This document shows, piece by piece, positions 30,101-37,157 of a DNA stretch of 64,000 nt (positions are counted from its first letter, which is position 1; every line of letters starts with the position of its first letter). This stretch comes from Chelydra serpentina (lineage: Eukaryota > Chordata > Testudines > Chelydridae). Position numbers and translations under genes: made by a program. The notes beneath the pieces were generated by a model, which worked only from the letters and a program-made list of their open reading frames with translations, was not told the origin of the DNA and did not search any database. The DNA lies in NCBI GenBank assembly GCA_037349315.1, contig JBAIAC010000007.1:3658001-3722000 (forward strand). The letters run 5' to 3'.

Positions 30101-33100
30101 CTTGGAACCATTAGCAATTATCTTTAACAACTCATGGATGATGGGTGAGGTCCCACAGGACTGGAGAAGGGCAAACATAATACCGATTTAAAAATGGGAA
30201 CAAAGTGGACCCAGAGAATTATAGACTAGTCAGCCTAACTTTGACACCTGGAGAGATACTGGAACGAATTATTAAACAATCAATGTATAAGCACTTGGAG
30301 AATAATAGGGTTATAATGCATAGCCACATGGATTTGTCAAAAACAAATCATTCCAAACCAACCTAATTTCCTTCTTTGACAATCTTAGTGGCCTAGTGGA
30401 TGGGGGGAAGCAGTAGACATGATATATCTTGATTTCAGTAAGACTTATTATACAGTTCCACATGACATTCTCATAAGCAAACTAAGCTTATGATGCTAAG
30501 CTTATAGATGAAATTACTATAAGATGTGTGCACAACTGGTCGAAAGCCCATACTCAAAGAGTAGTTATCAATGGTCCACTGTCAAACTGGGAAGGTGTAT
30601 CTAGTGGGGTCCTGCAGGGATCAGTGCAGGGTCTAGTATTATTCAATATTTTCATTAATGACTTGGATAATGGAGAGGATGCTTATAAAATTTGTAGATG
30701 ACACCAAGCTGGAAGAGCACACTAGAGGACAGGATTAGAATCCAAAATGACCTTGACAAATTAGAAAATTGGTCTGAAATCAACAAGATGAAATTTAATA
30801 AAGACAAGTGCAAAACACTTCACTTCACATAGGAAAGAAAAATAAAATGCACAACTACACAATGGGAAATAACTGGTTAGGTGGTAGTACTGCACTGCTG
30901 GAAAGGATCTGGGAGTTATTGTGGACCACAAATTGCATGTGTCAACAATGTGATGCAGTTGCAAAAAAGGCTAATATTCTGGAGTGCATTCACATGAGTG
31001 TCATATGTAAGATACAGGAAGTAATTGCTCTACTCAGCACAGGTGAGGCCTCAGCCGGAGTAGTGTGTCCAGTTCTGGGCACCACACTTTAAGAAAGATG
31101 TGGACAAGTTGGAGAGAGTCCAGAGGACAGCAACAAAAATGATAAAAGGTTAACAAAACCAGACCTATGAGGAAACATTAAAAAAGCTGGACATGATTAG
31201 TCTTGAAAAAAGAAGATTATGGGGGGAACCTGATATGTTAAGGGCTGTTACAAAGAGGAAGGGGATCAAGTGTTCATGCCCATTAAAGGTAGGATAAGAA
31301 GTAAAGGGCTTAAGCTGCAGCAAGAAAGATGTAGGTTAGATATTAGGAGAAACTTTCTAATTATAAGGGTACTTAAGCTCAGGAATAGGCTTCCAATGGA
31401 GGTTTTGGAATCCCCATCACTGCAGGTTTTTAAGAACAGGTTAGACAACAACCTGTCAGGGATGGTCTAGGTTTACTTGGTCCTACCATAGTGCAGGGGG
31501 CTGCAGCTGTTGATCTCTTAAGGTCCCTTCCAGCCCTACATTTCTATGATTGTATGATTAAGACAGATCCTTTTAATTTAATGTAAGATGTGTCTATGAC
31601 AACATTAAGAAAAAAAGTTAGCTTTCAACAAATACAGTAGACTATGTTATGTAAATTAATGCAATGAGTTATATGTGTAACATTAAATCAAGTTTGCTAA
31701 ATCCAATACCATTCTAGCTCCAGTCCTGCAAATATTTCCAGCAAATATTTCCAACACTTGCTTAACTTTATGCACATCAGCAGTCCCGTTGATTTCACAT
31801 GCATACAGTTAAGTACATGAGAAAGATTTTGCAGGCTCAAGATATATATTAGCACCCATGTTGCACATTTCTTAGGAAATGTTATACTAATACCTTTAAA
31901 GCAAATGAATATGCTTTTTCTCCCACATTAATGGACTTAGGATCATCATCATCCAGGTTTTCCCAAATCCTAACATCTCCATCACTGCCACAAGTTACAA
32001 TACAGCTGTTAAGAAAATAATATCATTATTAACATTTGTGTATAGCAGGGTTGTTATGATTTTCCTCAGCCCAAAATATGGGGGGAAATGTTTAAAGATT
32101 CACATTTTTATTAAATGAAACATTTTATAAGTGTATTTATTCTTCAAATAATATGAGAAAGACACTCATATTATACAACATGAAAAACTTGCAATTCTGC
32201 TAGTATAACACAATAATTAAGAATAAGTCTACTAACTAGGTATGCCTATCCCTCTTTTGTATCTGCCCTTAGATACTCAGACACTAATCAGCCAATTCAT
32301 TTTTCAGCATCTAGGAGGAAATTTTCAACAGCACAAAGGAAAGTTGGGAGCCCAACTTGCACTGACTTTCACTAGAAGTTGGGGACCCAACTGTCCTTTG
32401 TGCCTCTGAAAATCTGCCCCCTATCCTATCACAAAGTTTTGACCTAATCCAAATGTGCTAAACACACTTGATTGAAGCGGAGATGGCTGTACAGGAGAAC
32501 AGGCCTTTTAAAAAGTGTCAAGATTCTGAATGCAACTCTCCTGTCTTTCATGATTTCACTTCTACAACTTTGATGCAACAAACTGTTACACAACCTTCTT
32601 CACAAACAGAGATTTGGAGTAGAAATCTGAATTTCCAATTTTAAATGCTAGAAAAACAGGAATGATTTCAGGATTCCATTATATCAGCAACACTTCAGCC
32701 TCTTCTTAGTGTACTTGGCTCAGACTAAGACATTTGTATTTGCTGTCAGTCATGCTGGCTAAGTAATGGAAAGGTTTTATAACTTCTGTCAATCGGTTTT
32801 TGTAGTTTGTCCTTTTGTGGTTTTGGTTCTTTGTTGGTAGATCAATCCCCATACCATTCTGACTCCGATACCCTCTTTTAACATACACAGACCACGTCTA
32901 CGCTACAAAATTAAGTTGACCTAACTTACATTGGCATACAGTCACCGCAGTAATTACATTGCTTGTACATGTCTACACTTTGCTCCATGTGTTGGTGGTG
33001 CACACCCCTCACCAGGAGTGCTCCAGGAGTGCTTGCACCAATTGAACGCCTCACTGTGGGCATTGTGGGATGCTTCTGAAAGCCAATGAGAATCAATGTA

Positions 33101-35613
33101 AGCCACGCACTGTCTACACTGACACTGCATCAACCTAACTACATCAACATTGATTCTACACGTCTTGTGGAGATGGAATTATTAAGTCGGTGTAGCAGGT
33201 GAGTTACATCGGTGGGAGCAAAATTTTAGTGTAGAAACTTACATAGTTAGGTTGATGTAAGCTGCCTTGTGTCAATCTAACTCTGTAGTGTAGACCAAGG
33301 CTCAGTTTCAATTCAGCAGCCTTATCACACTACACCAGCAGTTCTCAAACTGGGGGTCAGCACCCCACAGGGGGTCATGAGGTTATTACATGGGGGGTCA
33401 CAAGCTGTCAGCCTCCACCCTAAACCCTGCTTTGCCTCCAGCATTTATAATGGTGTTAAATATATAAAAAGGTGTTTTTAATTTATAAGGGGGGCCGCAC
33501 TTGGAGGCTTGCTATGTGAAAGGGGTCACCAGTACAAAAGTTTGAGAGCCACTGCACTACACCTTTAGTAGACCTCATCATAATTATGTTTCTCAGGGTT
33601 CTGAAAAATCTACACCTCTGAGAGATGTAGCAATGCCAACCTAACCCCTGGTGTAGACAGTGGCAGACTGACAAAAGAATTCTTCCTCTGATCTAGCTAC
33701 TGCCTCTCAGGGAGGTGGACTAACTACAGCAATGGGAGAACCCTTCCCGTTGCTGTATTGAGTGCCTACACTCAACACTACAGCAGTGCAGTTGCAGCAC
33801 AGTAGCTGAACTGCTGTAATGTTTTAAGTGTAGACATTGCCTACTTCTCACCACCTTTAGCATGACCTGTTTGTTTACTTTATTATATAACATAGTATGT
33901 ATATGTGTAAAATGTATATGTATGCTTTTGTTTAGTTGTGTGTACTGTATAATTGAGCTGATTATTTAAAGTCATGTTAATATACAGAAGTTTGCATTTT
34001 TTAATACAGTAAGAAATTGAGTATGCATTCTCATTTACTTTGCATTCTTTTCCCTGCAACTGGATGGTACGCTTGTACTCTTACAATTATAATTAAATAA
34101 GTAGCACTGGAATGTAGGAGTAGTGTGTTTCTGTGCAATTTTCTCTGATGTGTGCATGCTGAGAGCTATAGTATTGCAGAGCAGCAATTGATCATGTTAC
34201 AGAGGGTGTTAGTGGAGTGGACCGTGATAAAAGTAGTGGGCCAATGCTTGTAGGCTGCAATTGTGTTGGGGGTGCCTGCCGTCTTACTTTATGATTTCCT
34301 TGTTTTTTAGCATTTGACTTGTGATAAACGCACTTAAGAAACCCCAACTCTAAGTGAATAATTTTTTTTGTTGGAAAGATTAGTTACCTGGCTAAAACTT
34401 CACATAGGGTCTGATCCAAAGCCCACTGAAAACAATGAATAGTCTTTCAAATGACCTCAGCTGGCTATGGAACAGGCCTTTAACATACTTAACATTTGCT
34501 GCTTGGATTTTTTGTAGACTCAAGTTAATAGAGACTGTTTGGTTTATATTTTTCAACTTCAATAACATAGTCCAAGATCTATACCAAAGAGAACACTGAA
34601 AGACAGCAAGCCAATAGCTGGATCTATGCAGCTACATTTTGGATTTCCAATGTCTATATGTACATAACACTTTTCCTCGCACTCCCCCATTTTCTACTTC
34701 AACCTATGGGACTACTCATGGGTATAAAGTTAATTTAATATGTAAGTCATTGCATGATTGAGGCATCAGAATGTAAAGGCCTTATAACCAACTCTCAGGA
34801 AAGTCACAGGAACATAGGAATTGTCACACTGGGTCAGACCCAAAATCCATCTAGTCCAGTATCCTATCTCTGGCAATGGTCAATACTAGATGTTTTATAG
34901 AAAGATGTAAGAACCATGGCAGATGTGGGATAATCTGTCCTTCGCATTATATCTCATCTTGACCTCTAAAATCTAGAGATTGGTTTAAAGCCTGAAGTAT
35001 CAGGCTTAATATCCCTTTCAAAATTTGTATCATCATTAATTAGGACAACTTCAGATATTCTTGATATGAATATCAGAAACTGTCCTAATTAATGATGATA
35101 AAAATATATAAATATCCAATAACTTTTTGAACCTTGTTAAGATCTTGGCCTCAATGACTTCCTGTGGCAGTGAGTTCAATAGTTTAATTGCACATTGTGA
35201 AAAAGTATTTCTATTTATCATTTTTGAATTTCCCACCTTTCAATTTCATTGAATATCCCCTTGTTCTCATGCTATGAGACATGGAGAGCAGAAGCTCTTG
35301 ATAGACCTTCTCTATACTGTTCATTATTTTAATACACTTTTATCATGTCCTCTATTACTCAACTCCTTTCTAAGGTAAACAATCCCAATCTTTTCAACAT
35401 CTCTTCATATGAGAATTTTGCCAGGCCCGTGAACATTCTCATCACTCTTCTCTCACACCCTTCAGTTTTGCAATATCAATGGCATTGCTTGCAGACATAT
35501 GAACTACTGAAATAAACCCTAATTTCAATAATTTACCTTCCAGTGTCATCAAAGCAGACATCTGTGTGGCCTTCTGTGTGTCCATAGCGCATTGGCTTTT
35601 GTGTTGACGGCAT
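231..35613 (-). CDS. WDHD1: WDHD1 (AND-1/CTF4), replisome adaptor; 17 coding exons, 3' part outside window
   Basis: WDHD1 is the nuclear replisome scaffold (yeast Ctf4). As a trimer it ties the CMG helicase to DNA polymerase alpha-primase. Seventeen minus-strand exons join in frame from ATG at 35613 to 231, giving residues 1-765; each is bounded by AG and GT. The encoded protein follows human WDHD1 almost residue for residue. It starts [21 protein letters not shown]40 blades occupy about residues 10-310 (for example [32 protein letters not shown]). An acidic linker follows at about 320-400. The second, SepB-type propeller runs from about 430 onwards ([34 protein letters not shown]). The last exon seen is in the helical region. 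The human protein is about 1130 residues, so roughly a third, including the HMG box, lies to the left. The gene is divergent from SOCS4. Identity is very secure; exon ends were read by eye. Confidence 0.97.
540..1008 (+). mobile_element. CR1 LINE, 5'-truncated 3' end
   Basis: Carries the end of CR1 ORF2 (AACAAAAATGATTAAAGG, then [12 protein letters not shown] in translation) and the family 3' UTR with GGACTGGACTAGATGACCTC. It ends in ATTCTATGATTCT repeats. The frame is broken. It lies in the WDHD1 intron between coding exons 16 and 17, antisense to the gene. Confidence 0.9.
1085..1160. repeat. Short foldback repeat fragment
   Basis: CCTGGAGACTCCAGGACAAT followed by CCTGGAGGGTTG forms nested CCTGGAG/CTCCAGG palindromes. 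This looks like a fragment of a dispersed repeat; the family was not identified. From here to 2200 only a weakly palindromic stretch (1440-1600) stands out. Confidence 0.4.
2200..2415. repeat. Unassigned GC-rich interspersed repeat
   Basis: An abrupt GC- and CpG-rich block in AT-rich intron, with GGCGCCACTCCAGAGGGC and GCACGCAGCACGCGCACACC, ending near CGAAGAAGAA. The boundaries and composition suggest a young insertion. I cannot name the family. The remainder up to 2887 shows nothing. Confidence 0.45.
2888..3002 (-). CDS. WDHD1: WDHD1 coding exon 16 (residues 683-721)
   Basis: Encodes [20 protein letters not shown], then [19 protein letters not shown]. The acceptor is CTTGGACAG and the donor GGAG/GTATGTA. 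It is 115 nt. Confidence 0.96.
3491..3521. repeat. (CA)n microsatellite
   Basis: About 15 uninterrupted CA units. They produce the spurious Thr-His and Cys-Val reading frames on the two strands. Confidence 0.95.
3523..3710. repeat. Interspersed repeat fragment
   Basis: Contains GTCTGTTAGTCTATAAGGTG, CCACAGGACTC and AACACAGATACCCCTCTGAT, which I recall as a dispersed reptilian motif. The family is not certain. The stretch 3711-5147 up to the next exon shows no gene or clear repeat. Confidence 0.4.
5148..5304 (-). CDS. WDHD1: WDHD1 coding exon 15 (residues 631-682)
   Basis: Encodes [20 protein letters not shown], then [20 protein letters not shown] and GIHENPQQL. The acceptor is TTAATAG. The donor CTGAG/GTGGGA is the least consensus-like of the set but keeps the frame into the next exon. 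Confidence 0.95.
5794..6981 (+). mobile_element. CR1 LINE, young 5'-truncated copy with intact end of ORF2 (RT domain)
   Basis: The frame 5803-6900 stays open for 365 codons. It encodes the C-terminal half of a CR1 reverse transcriptase: [12 protein letters not shown] (12-23), [12 protein letters not shown] (71-82) and the catalytic FADDIKL (99-105). The conserved tail [15 protein letters not shown] follows. The 3' UTR has GGTTGGACTAGATGACCTCC and ends in TTCTATGATTC. The first third of the RT domain, the endonuclease and ORF1 are missing, so the copy cannot move by itself. It is antisense in a WDHD1 intron. Its 3' 340 bp nearly match the copy at 59307. Confidence 0.95.
7040..7760 (+). mobile_element. 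L2-like LINE relic (degenerate)
   Basis: Right after the CR1, translation gives [12 protein letters not shown], the L2/CR1-clade LNPxKTE motif. Later parts resemble the L2 ORF2 end ([14 protein letters not shown]). No frame is intact. The boundaries are approximate. Confidence 0.5.
8098..8235 (-). CDS. WDHD1: WDHD1 coding exon 14 (residues 585-630)
   Basis: Encodes [20 protein letters not shown], then [20 protein letters not shown] and FSAEG. The acceptor is TTTACTAG and the donor GAAG/GTAAGAT. It is 138 nt. Confidence 0.96.
9080..9215. repeat. Amniote foldback repeat
   Basis: GTGCCTAAAATT near the left and AATTAGGTTATTTTTAGGTGCC near the right flank GAAGTCAATGGGAGCTGTGC. This is a palindromic dispersed family seen again at 9950, 2040 and 60540. 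Confidence 0.5.
9428..9669 (-). CDS. WDHD1: WDHD1 coding exon 13 (residues 504-584)
   Basis: The longest coding exon here (242 nt). It encodes [40 protein letters not shown] and [19 protein letters not shown]. The acceptor is ATTTTTTAG and the donor AGAG/GTACTC. Confidence 0.97.
9950..10055. repeat. Amniote foldback repeat
   Basis: GGGATCTTCAGATGTGCTGAG, an AATGGGAGCTGGGGGTGCT core and CTGAAAATCAGGCCCT form the same type of foldback as at 9080. The rest of the intron up to 11241 shows nothing recognisable. Confidence 0.5.
11242..11426 (-). CDS. WDHD1: WDHD1 coding exon 12 (residues 443-503)
   Basis: Encodes [20 protein letters not shown], then [14 protein letters not shown] and [13 protein letters not shown], the start of the SepB/Ctf4-type propeller. 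The acceptor is CTTATAG and the donor CAAG/GTAAAC. Confidence 0.97.
11497..11835. repeat. GC-rich interspersed repeat with internal ACTTTTAGTAAAAGT foldback
   Basis: A C-rich block with repeats of GAGCTGTCCCC and GCTGTCAGC, then TTACTTTTAGTAAAAGTCA and a second copy GTGACTTTTACTAAAAATA. It sits 70 bp from WDHD1 coding exon 12. Family unknown; ORFs across it are compositional. Confidence 0.5.
12064..12137. repeat. AT-rich multi-hairpin palindrome
   Basis: A perfect 26-bp palindrome at 12083-12108 (GCTTACAT...ATGTAAGC) extends through TA repeats to 12076-12115. A second hairpin pairs 12103-12114 with 12125-12136, so GCTTAC appears three times in alternating orientation. Confidence 0.9.
12331..12515 (-). 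CDS. WDHD1: WDHD1 coding exon 11 (residues 381-442)
   Basis: Encodes [20 protein letters not shown], then the conserved [20 protein letters not shown] and LTHRFM. The acceptor is CCTTCTAG and the donor CATG/GTAAGT. It leads into the second propeller. Confidence 0.96.
12623..12831 (+). mobile_element. tRNA-derived SINE with CR1-like tail (turtle type), copy 1
   Basis: The tRNA-like head has an A box TAGCTCAGTGG (12634-12644) and a B box GGTTGTGAGTTCAATCC (12671-12687). The tail includes TTGGTCCTGCTAGTGAAGG and ends near GGCATATCTCC. This matches the pol III SINE class of cryptodiran turtles. It lies between WDHD1 coding exons 10 and 11. Confidence 0.9.
12931..13129 (-). CDS. WDHD1: WDHD1 coding exon 10, acidic linker (residues 315-380)
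   Basis: Encodes [20 protein letters not shown] and an Asp/Glu-rich stretch that includes six consecutive Asp before LMLASGHPR. In the family this segment joins the two beta-propellers. The acceptor is CACTTTAG and the donor CTAG/GTACAG. It is 199 nt. Confidence 0.96.
13312..13453 (-). CDS. WDHD1: WDHD1 coding exon 9 (residues 267-314)
   Basis: Encodes [20 protein letters not shown], then [18 protein letters not shown], the last N-terminal WD blade. The acceptor is a T-rich tract ending TTTTTAG; the donor is CAAG/GTAATAA. It is 142 nt. Confidence 0.96.
13585..14058 (+). mobile_element. CR1 LINE 3' fragment (older)
   Basis: ORF2-end sequence (AGGAGACTTAAGGAGCTTGG; TTCTGGAACAGTCTTTCAAG) with many stops. 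It abuts the SINE at 14060. Confidence 0.75.
14060..14262 (+). mobile_element. tRNA-derived SINE with CR1-like tail, copy 2
   Basis: Nearly the same as copy 1. The A box is at 14073-14083 and the B box at 14110-14126. The tail again ends GGCATATCTCCA. It follows directly on a CR1 fragment. Confidence 0.9.
14484..14757 (-). mobile_element. CR1-type LINE 3' end, minus strand
   Basis: On the plus strand it begins GAACATAAGAATGGCCGTAC and TGGGTCAGACCAAAGGTCC, the complement of a CR1-family 3' end. Related copies are at 34806 (minus) and 42478 (plus). Confidence 0.75.
14760..16590 (-). pseudogene. hAT-family DNA transposase relic (GTF2IRD2/ZBED5-like)
   Basis: Read on the minus strand from 16577, the pieces come in the expected order. 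First is a zinc-finger-like start with [14 protein letters not shown] (16365-16577). Next is a 148-codon block with [20 protein letters not shown] and [18 protein letters not shown] (15815-16261). Then comes a block with [15 protein letters not shown] (15222-15572). Last is the dimerisation end, [11 protein letters not shown] and CLTDEHLQ (14763-14960). Stops, a lysine run from an A tract and frame changes separate them, so it is not functional. It has the same orientation as WDHD1, in the intron between coding exons 8 and 9. The left end is cut by the neighbouring CR1. Confidence 0.8.
16628..16900. mobile_element. Non-autonomous hAT-like element with TGCTTAATTTGT inverted ends
   Basis: The left end TGCTTAATTTGT (16631-16642) and right end ACAAATTAAGCA (16885-16896) are perfect 12-bp inverted repeats. 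AGTAAG occurs just outside both ends, a possible decayed target duplication. The interior is GC-rich with GCAGCAGCGC-type runs. It lies next to the hAT transposase relic. Confidence 0.7.
16985..17075 (+). mobile_element. CR1 3'-tail fragment
   Basis: CTGGTCTAGATGATCATGAT, GGTCCCTTCTGGCCTC and AAGTCTATGAA are the terminal motif of a CR1 subfamily. From 17076 to 18374 I see no gene or clear repeat. Confidence 0.6.
18375..18481 (-). CDS. WDHD1: WDHD1 coding exon 8 (residues 232-266)
   Basis: Encodes [20 protein letters not shown], then [15 protein letters not shown], a WD40 blade. The acceptor is TTCCCTAG and the donor AGAG/GTATTC. It is 107 nt and splits an arginine codon (AG/G) with the next exon. 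Confidence 0.96.
18482..19439. other. WDHD1 intron without recognisable features
   Basis: AT-rich intron between coding exons 7 and 8. No repeat family or conserved ORF was recognised. Confidence 0.5.
19440..19532 (-). CDS. WDHD1: WDHD1 coding exon 7 (residues 201-231)
   Basis: Encodes [20 protein letters not shown], then [11 protein letters not shown]. The acceptor is CTGAATAG, weak in pyrimidines apart from upstream C residues. The donor is TCAG/GTAAGTG. It is 93 nt and in phase. Confidence 0.95.
21113..21139. repeat. (GA)n microsatellite
   Basis: About 13 GA units 35 bp from the donor of WDHD1 coding exon 6. The rest of this intron (19533-21112) shows nothing recognisable. Confidence 0.9.
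21174..21269 (-). CDS. WDHD1: WDHD1 coding exon 6 (residues 169-200)
   Basis: Encodes [20 protein letters not shown], then [12 protein letters not shown]. The acceptor is GTTTTCAG and the donor GAAG/GTAAGTG. It is 96 nt, both ends in phase 0. Confidence 0.96.
21957..22200. mobile_element. Non-autonomous hAT element, long-palindrome type, with target duplication
   Basis: The ends are CAGTGGTTCCCAAACT and its complement AGTTTGGGAACCACTG. The flanks TTCTAGAC (21949-21956) and GTCTAGAC (22201-22208) match at 7 of 8 bases, as expected of the hAT 8-bp duplication. Much of the 244-bp body is palindromic (CTGCCGCCTCCGCAGGTAC against GTACCTGCGGAGGCGGCAG), so ORFs appear on both strands. Confidence 0.9.
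22448..22498 (-). CDS. WDHD1: WDHD1 coding exon 5 (residues 152-168)
   Basis: A 51-nt exon encoding [17 protein letters not shown], the WD end of a blade. The acceptor is CTTATACAG and the donor TCAG/GTAAAA. It is too short to be found as an ORF; it was placed by homology and phase. Confidence 0.95.
23090..23201 (-). CDS. WDHD1: WDHD1 coding exon 4 (residues 114-151)
   Basis: Encodes [20 protein letters not shown], then [17 protein letters not shown], a classic WD40 GH-type entry. The acceptor is CATCTGCAG and the donor TCTG/GTAAAA. It is 112 nt and ends on a codon boundary. Confidence 0.96.
23245..23410. repeat. Amniote foldback repeat
   Basis: GGCAGGCCCTTGTTCTGCTT near the left pairs with AAAGCAGGAGCAGGCC near the right around GAAGTAAATGC and CATTTACTTCAATG. 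Confidence 0.5.
23443..23620 (+). mobile_element. tRNA-derived SINE with a different CR1 tail, copy 3
   Basis: The head is like copies 1 and 2, with an A box near 23454 and B box GGTTGTGAGTTCAATCC at 23491-23507. The tail is GGGGATTGGTCCTGCTTTG, GGTTGGACTAGATGACCTCC and ATTCTATGAT, the same 3' end as the CR1 at 5794. Confidence 0.9.
24249..24532. mobile_element. Non-autonomous DNA element with GTCTACAC/TGTAGAC ends
   Basis: GGGCTTGTCTACACTGTATG at the left and ACACTATGTAGACAAACACT at the right are imperfect inverted ends. Internally AAACTAGGTACC pairs with GGTACCTAGTTT (24363-24420). It belongs with similar elements at 32889, 36945, 43928 and 44812. Confidence 0.65.
24734..25562. repeat. Composite element: terminal repeats around a ~200-bp GC-rich tandem array
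   Basis: The left (24734-24827) and right (25455-25560) ends are related direct repeats, each starting like GAGCCCTGCGCAGATAC and ending GATTTGCAGGGCTCT. Between them are three units beginning GGCAGCT at 24895, 25081 and 25305. Each unit has CCTCCACCTGCC and its complement GGCAGGTGGAGG. All reading frames here are low-complexity by-products. Confidence 0.75.
25563..26564. other. WDHD1 intron without recognisable features
   Basis: Mostly AT-rich. Short ORFs on both strands show no family. Possible old repeat debris near 26220-26300 is not assigned. Confidence 0.4.
26565..26716 (-). CDS. WDHD1: WDHD1 coding exon 3 (residues 64-113)
   Basis: Encodes [20 protein letters not shown] through [11 protein letters not shown], the second WD blade. 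The acceptor is TTTGTAG and the donor CCAG/GTAATT. It is 152 nt and leaves two bases of a serine codon for the next exon. Confidence 0.96.
26765..27050. mobile_element. hAT-like non-autonomous element (reverse orientation)
   Basis: It begins GCCTGGGGGTACGCAGAGGT and ends GGAAAGGTTGAGAACCACTA. I recall this as a dispersed reptilian hAT-type repeat with TGGTTCTCAACC ends. It is only partly symmetrical, so the left end may be truncated. Confidence 0.55.
27068..27212. repeat. Amniote foldback repeat
   Basis: CTCCAATCCTGTAAAGATGT, a CACTGGCTTCAATGGGGCTA core and TTTGCAGGATCAGGGCCTTA form a long imperfect palindrome. The family recurs at 31715, 49500 and 62470. Confidence 0.6.
27422..27610. mobile_element. 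Tc1/mariner (Tigger-like) MITE flanked by TA
   Basis: The left end CAGGCAGTCCTCGAACTT and right end complement CAGACAGTTCTCGACTTT form imperfect inverted repeats. TA flanks both ends (27420-27421, 27611-27612), the target site of this superfamily. It is 189 bp long, too short for a transposase. Confidence 0.8.
27613..29590. other. AT-rich WDHD1 intron without recognisable features
   Basis: No conserved ORF or repeat family was recognised across about 2 kb. Confidence 0.4.
29590..31560 (+). mobile_element. CR1 LINE, ~2 kb copy with broken ORF2
   Basis: Covers the inter-domain region (GAGCTGTTTAATGCCTATTT), the RT region with a recognisable GATGACACCAAGCTGG segment, and the 3' end TTTCTATGATTGTATGATT. 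Frameshifts and stops are frequent, so only short frames remain. It is older than the copy at 5794. The 5' limit is approximate. Confidence 0.85.
31715..31832. repeat. Amniote foldback repeat
   Basis: CTCCAGTCCTGCAAATATTT and AAGATTTTGCAGGCTC flank a CACTTGCTTAACTTTATGC core, ending 60 bp from WDHD1 coding exon 2. Confidence 0.5.
31894..32005 (-). CDS. WDHD1: WDHD1 coding exon 2 (residues 26-63)
   Basis: Encodes [20 protein letters not shown] and continues to YSFALK, the first WD40 blade. The acceptor is CTTAACAG and the donor AAAG/GTATTA. It completes the serine codon split from exon 1 and ends on a codon boundary. Confidence 0.96.
32312..32440. repeat. Palindromic repeat
   Basis: GGAAATTTTCAACAGCACAA with AGTTGGGAGCCCAACTT pairs with GTTGGGGACCCAACTGTCCT and TGCCTCTGAAAATCTGCCCC. 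Confidence 0.6.
32889..33302. mobile_element. Non-autonomous DNA element, ~414 bp
   Basis: The left end GACCACGTCTACGCTAC and right end TGTAGTGTAGACCAAGGC are imperfect inverted repeats. Internal GTCAATCTAAC and GTTGACCTAAC are arms of the same palindrome. Confidence 0.7.
33336..33554. mobile_element. Non-autonomous hAT element with perfect 8-bp target duplication
   Basis: It begins CAGCAGTTCTCAAACTGG and ends AGTTTGAGAGCCACTG, imperfect inverted repeats. CACTACAC flanks it exactly on both sides (33328-33335 and 33555-33562). It is 219 bp. Confidence 0.93.
33575..33842. mobile_element. Non-autonomous DNA element, same family as 43928
   Basis: It shares with 43928-44212 the segments AAAAATCTACACCTCTGAG, AAGAATTCTTCC and AGCTACTGCCTCTCAGGGAG, and ends GTGTAGACATTGCC. 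The left end is truncated near the hAT insertion. Confidence 0.7.
34806..35470 (-). mobile_element. CR1-type LINE 3' half, minus strand
   Basis: The plus strand begins CACTGGGTCAGACCCAAAAT, the complement of a CR1-type 3' end. On the minus strand the ORF2 end can be read as [20 protein letters not shown] (35051-35236). A perfect local hairpin around AATTAATGATGAT repeats at 35032 and 35082. It is decayed. Confidence 0.75.
35537..35613 (-). CDS. WDHD1: WDHD1 coding exon 1 (residues 1-25)
   Basis: The start codon is the complement of CAT at 35611-35613. It encodes [15 protein letters not shown] and ends in the first WD blade (CFDDTG). The donor is GGAAG/GTAAAT. The exon probably continues as 5' UTR to about 35625, where TTATATAG is the likely acceptor. 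Confidence 0.95.
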
Positions 35614-36944
35614 CTTCTCTCTTATCTATATAATTTTAAAAATTTAAAAAGCTTTATAAAACAAATACAAATGATTTCTTACGGTTAATAACAGGAAAAC
35701 ACTATTCAAACTTCAGTAGTTAAAATATTTTTGCATGTTTTTTTCCTGTTAAAGAGCTTGACAGTATTGATAAGAATCACTACAATATATGTATTTTTGA
35801 AAAATATTACTGAAAAGTATGATGAAGGGAAGTGAGGAAATTTAGAGGGGGGATTAGCAAATACTGTAGTATTGCTGGTTAAACAAATATAAACCAAGAG
35901 CATACAACACCACTTTACTGTATGAGAGTTGAATTGATTAGAACTTTATTAACAACTGCTAGCCTATGCCAAAACAGTTAGCGTGCCCCCGATTCCTGTT
36001 ACTGTATCCACAAAGGCAGAACCTTGCACCCATGTAGAGCTCCAATGACTTTAATGGGGTCCCATGCAAGCACAGGGTTCACCTGGGTAGATCCAACTGA
36101 AGTACTGGGGCTCACATAAGCAACACCGATATCTTTGTGACAAGCCTATATCTTTATTATAAGGGAAATAAATATGGATAAATATCAGCTCCAAATAACA
36201 GTCATTTCAAAGTATGTAGTTGGAACAGAAGGCATTTTTTAAAAAGCCATCTATTCTAAAATTCTACATATGTTCTAAGTTGTATTGTTAAAAGCAGAAC
36301 AGTTCTGTATTTTAAATTCTTCATGAACTGACTGTGACTGAACAACATACACTGTGCACTTCACTTTTGCTTGTATTTTTTGAAGGTCCAGGAGGATCAG
36401 TTACAAAATGTTAATCACTTGAACTTGGTTAAACACAGTGGCTCTTAAAATAAGAAAACTGCCTCCACGTCTGCTTTTTTGAATACCTCTGTAGTTTCTA
36501 TTTTACCCTGACAGCAAACCTATAAACTGGATAGAACCTCAAAACACACAATTCATATACGTCTGTTATATGGATTCCCTGATCTGTTTTACTTTTTACA
36601 ATATATGGTAAAAACTAACTTTAGCAATCTCCCGGGAAACTAGTGAAAGCCACTTCCCTAGAGTGGTGGACCTTTAGTTAATGGTGAAACAAAATAAGGC
36701 TGCAGGACTTGGAAGTACAGTAGCTGCTTAAGACAGTGTGTTGCCTATTGGACATGAGGACCTCAGTGCAAGCATCACTCGATATTCACCGGCAAATAGA
36801 AAAAATGACCAGCTATCAGATTCAAGTCATTCATTCAGTATGTAGCATAGGGCTAGATAACCATCATCCCCTACCAAGGAGCAAAACACCTGCTGGAAGG
36901 GGCAGATCATTCCATCAGTTTGAAATGAAGTTTGTCCCTCAAGC

Positions 36945-37157
36945 AATGAGCTGTATCCACACTGCAGAATGACAGGGCTTGGACCTAAGTCACAATGGGA
37001 CTTGGGCTCTGACCCAACCACCCCTAGCAGGGTCCTAGGATCAGGGTTCTTTGTGCTCATAGACCCGAATCCGACTGATTTGTGTGTGGATGGTGGAGGA
37101 ACTTGGGCTCAAACCTGAGTCAGAGCCCAGGCTTAATATGCAGTGTAGACGTACCCT
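36945..37157. mobile_element. Non-autonomous DNA element
   Basis: The ends are GTATCCACACTGCAG and CTGCAT/GCAGTGTAGACGTACCC. Inside, GGACTTGGGCTCTGACCCA pairs imperfectly with GAGTCAGAGCCCAGG. The 35626-36940 part of the intron shows only a short foldback near 36030-36120. Confidence 0.6.
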
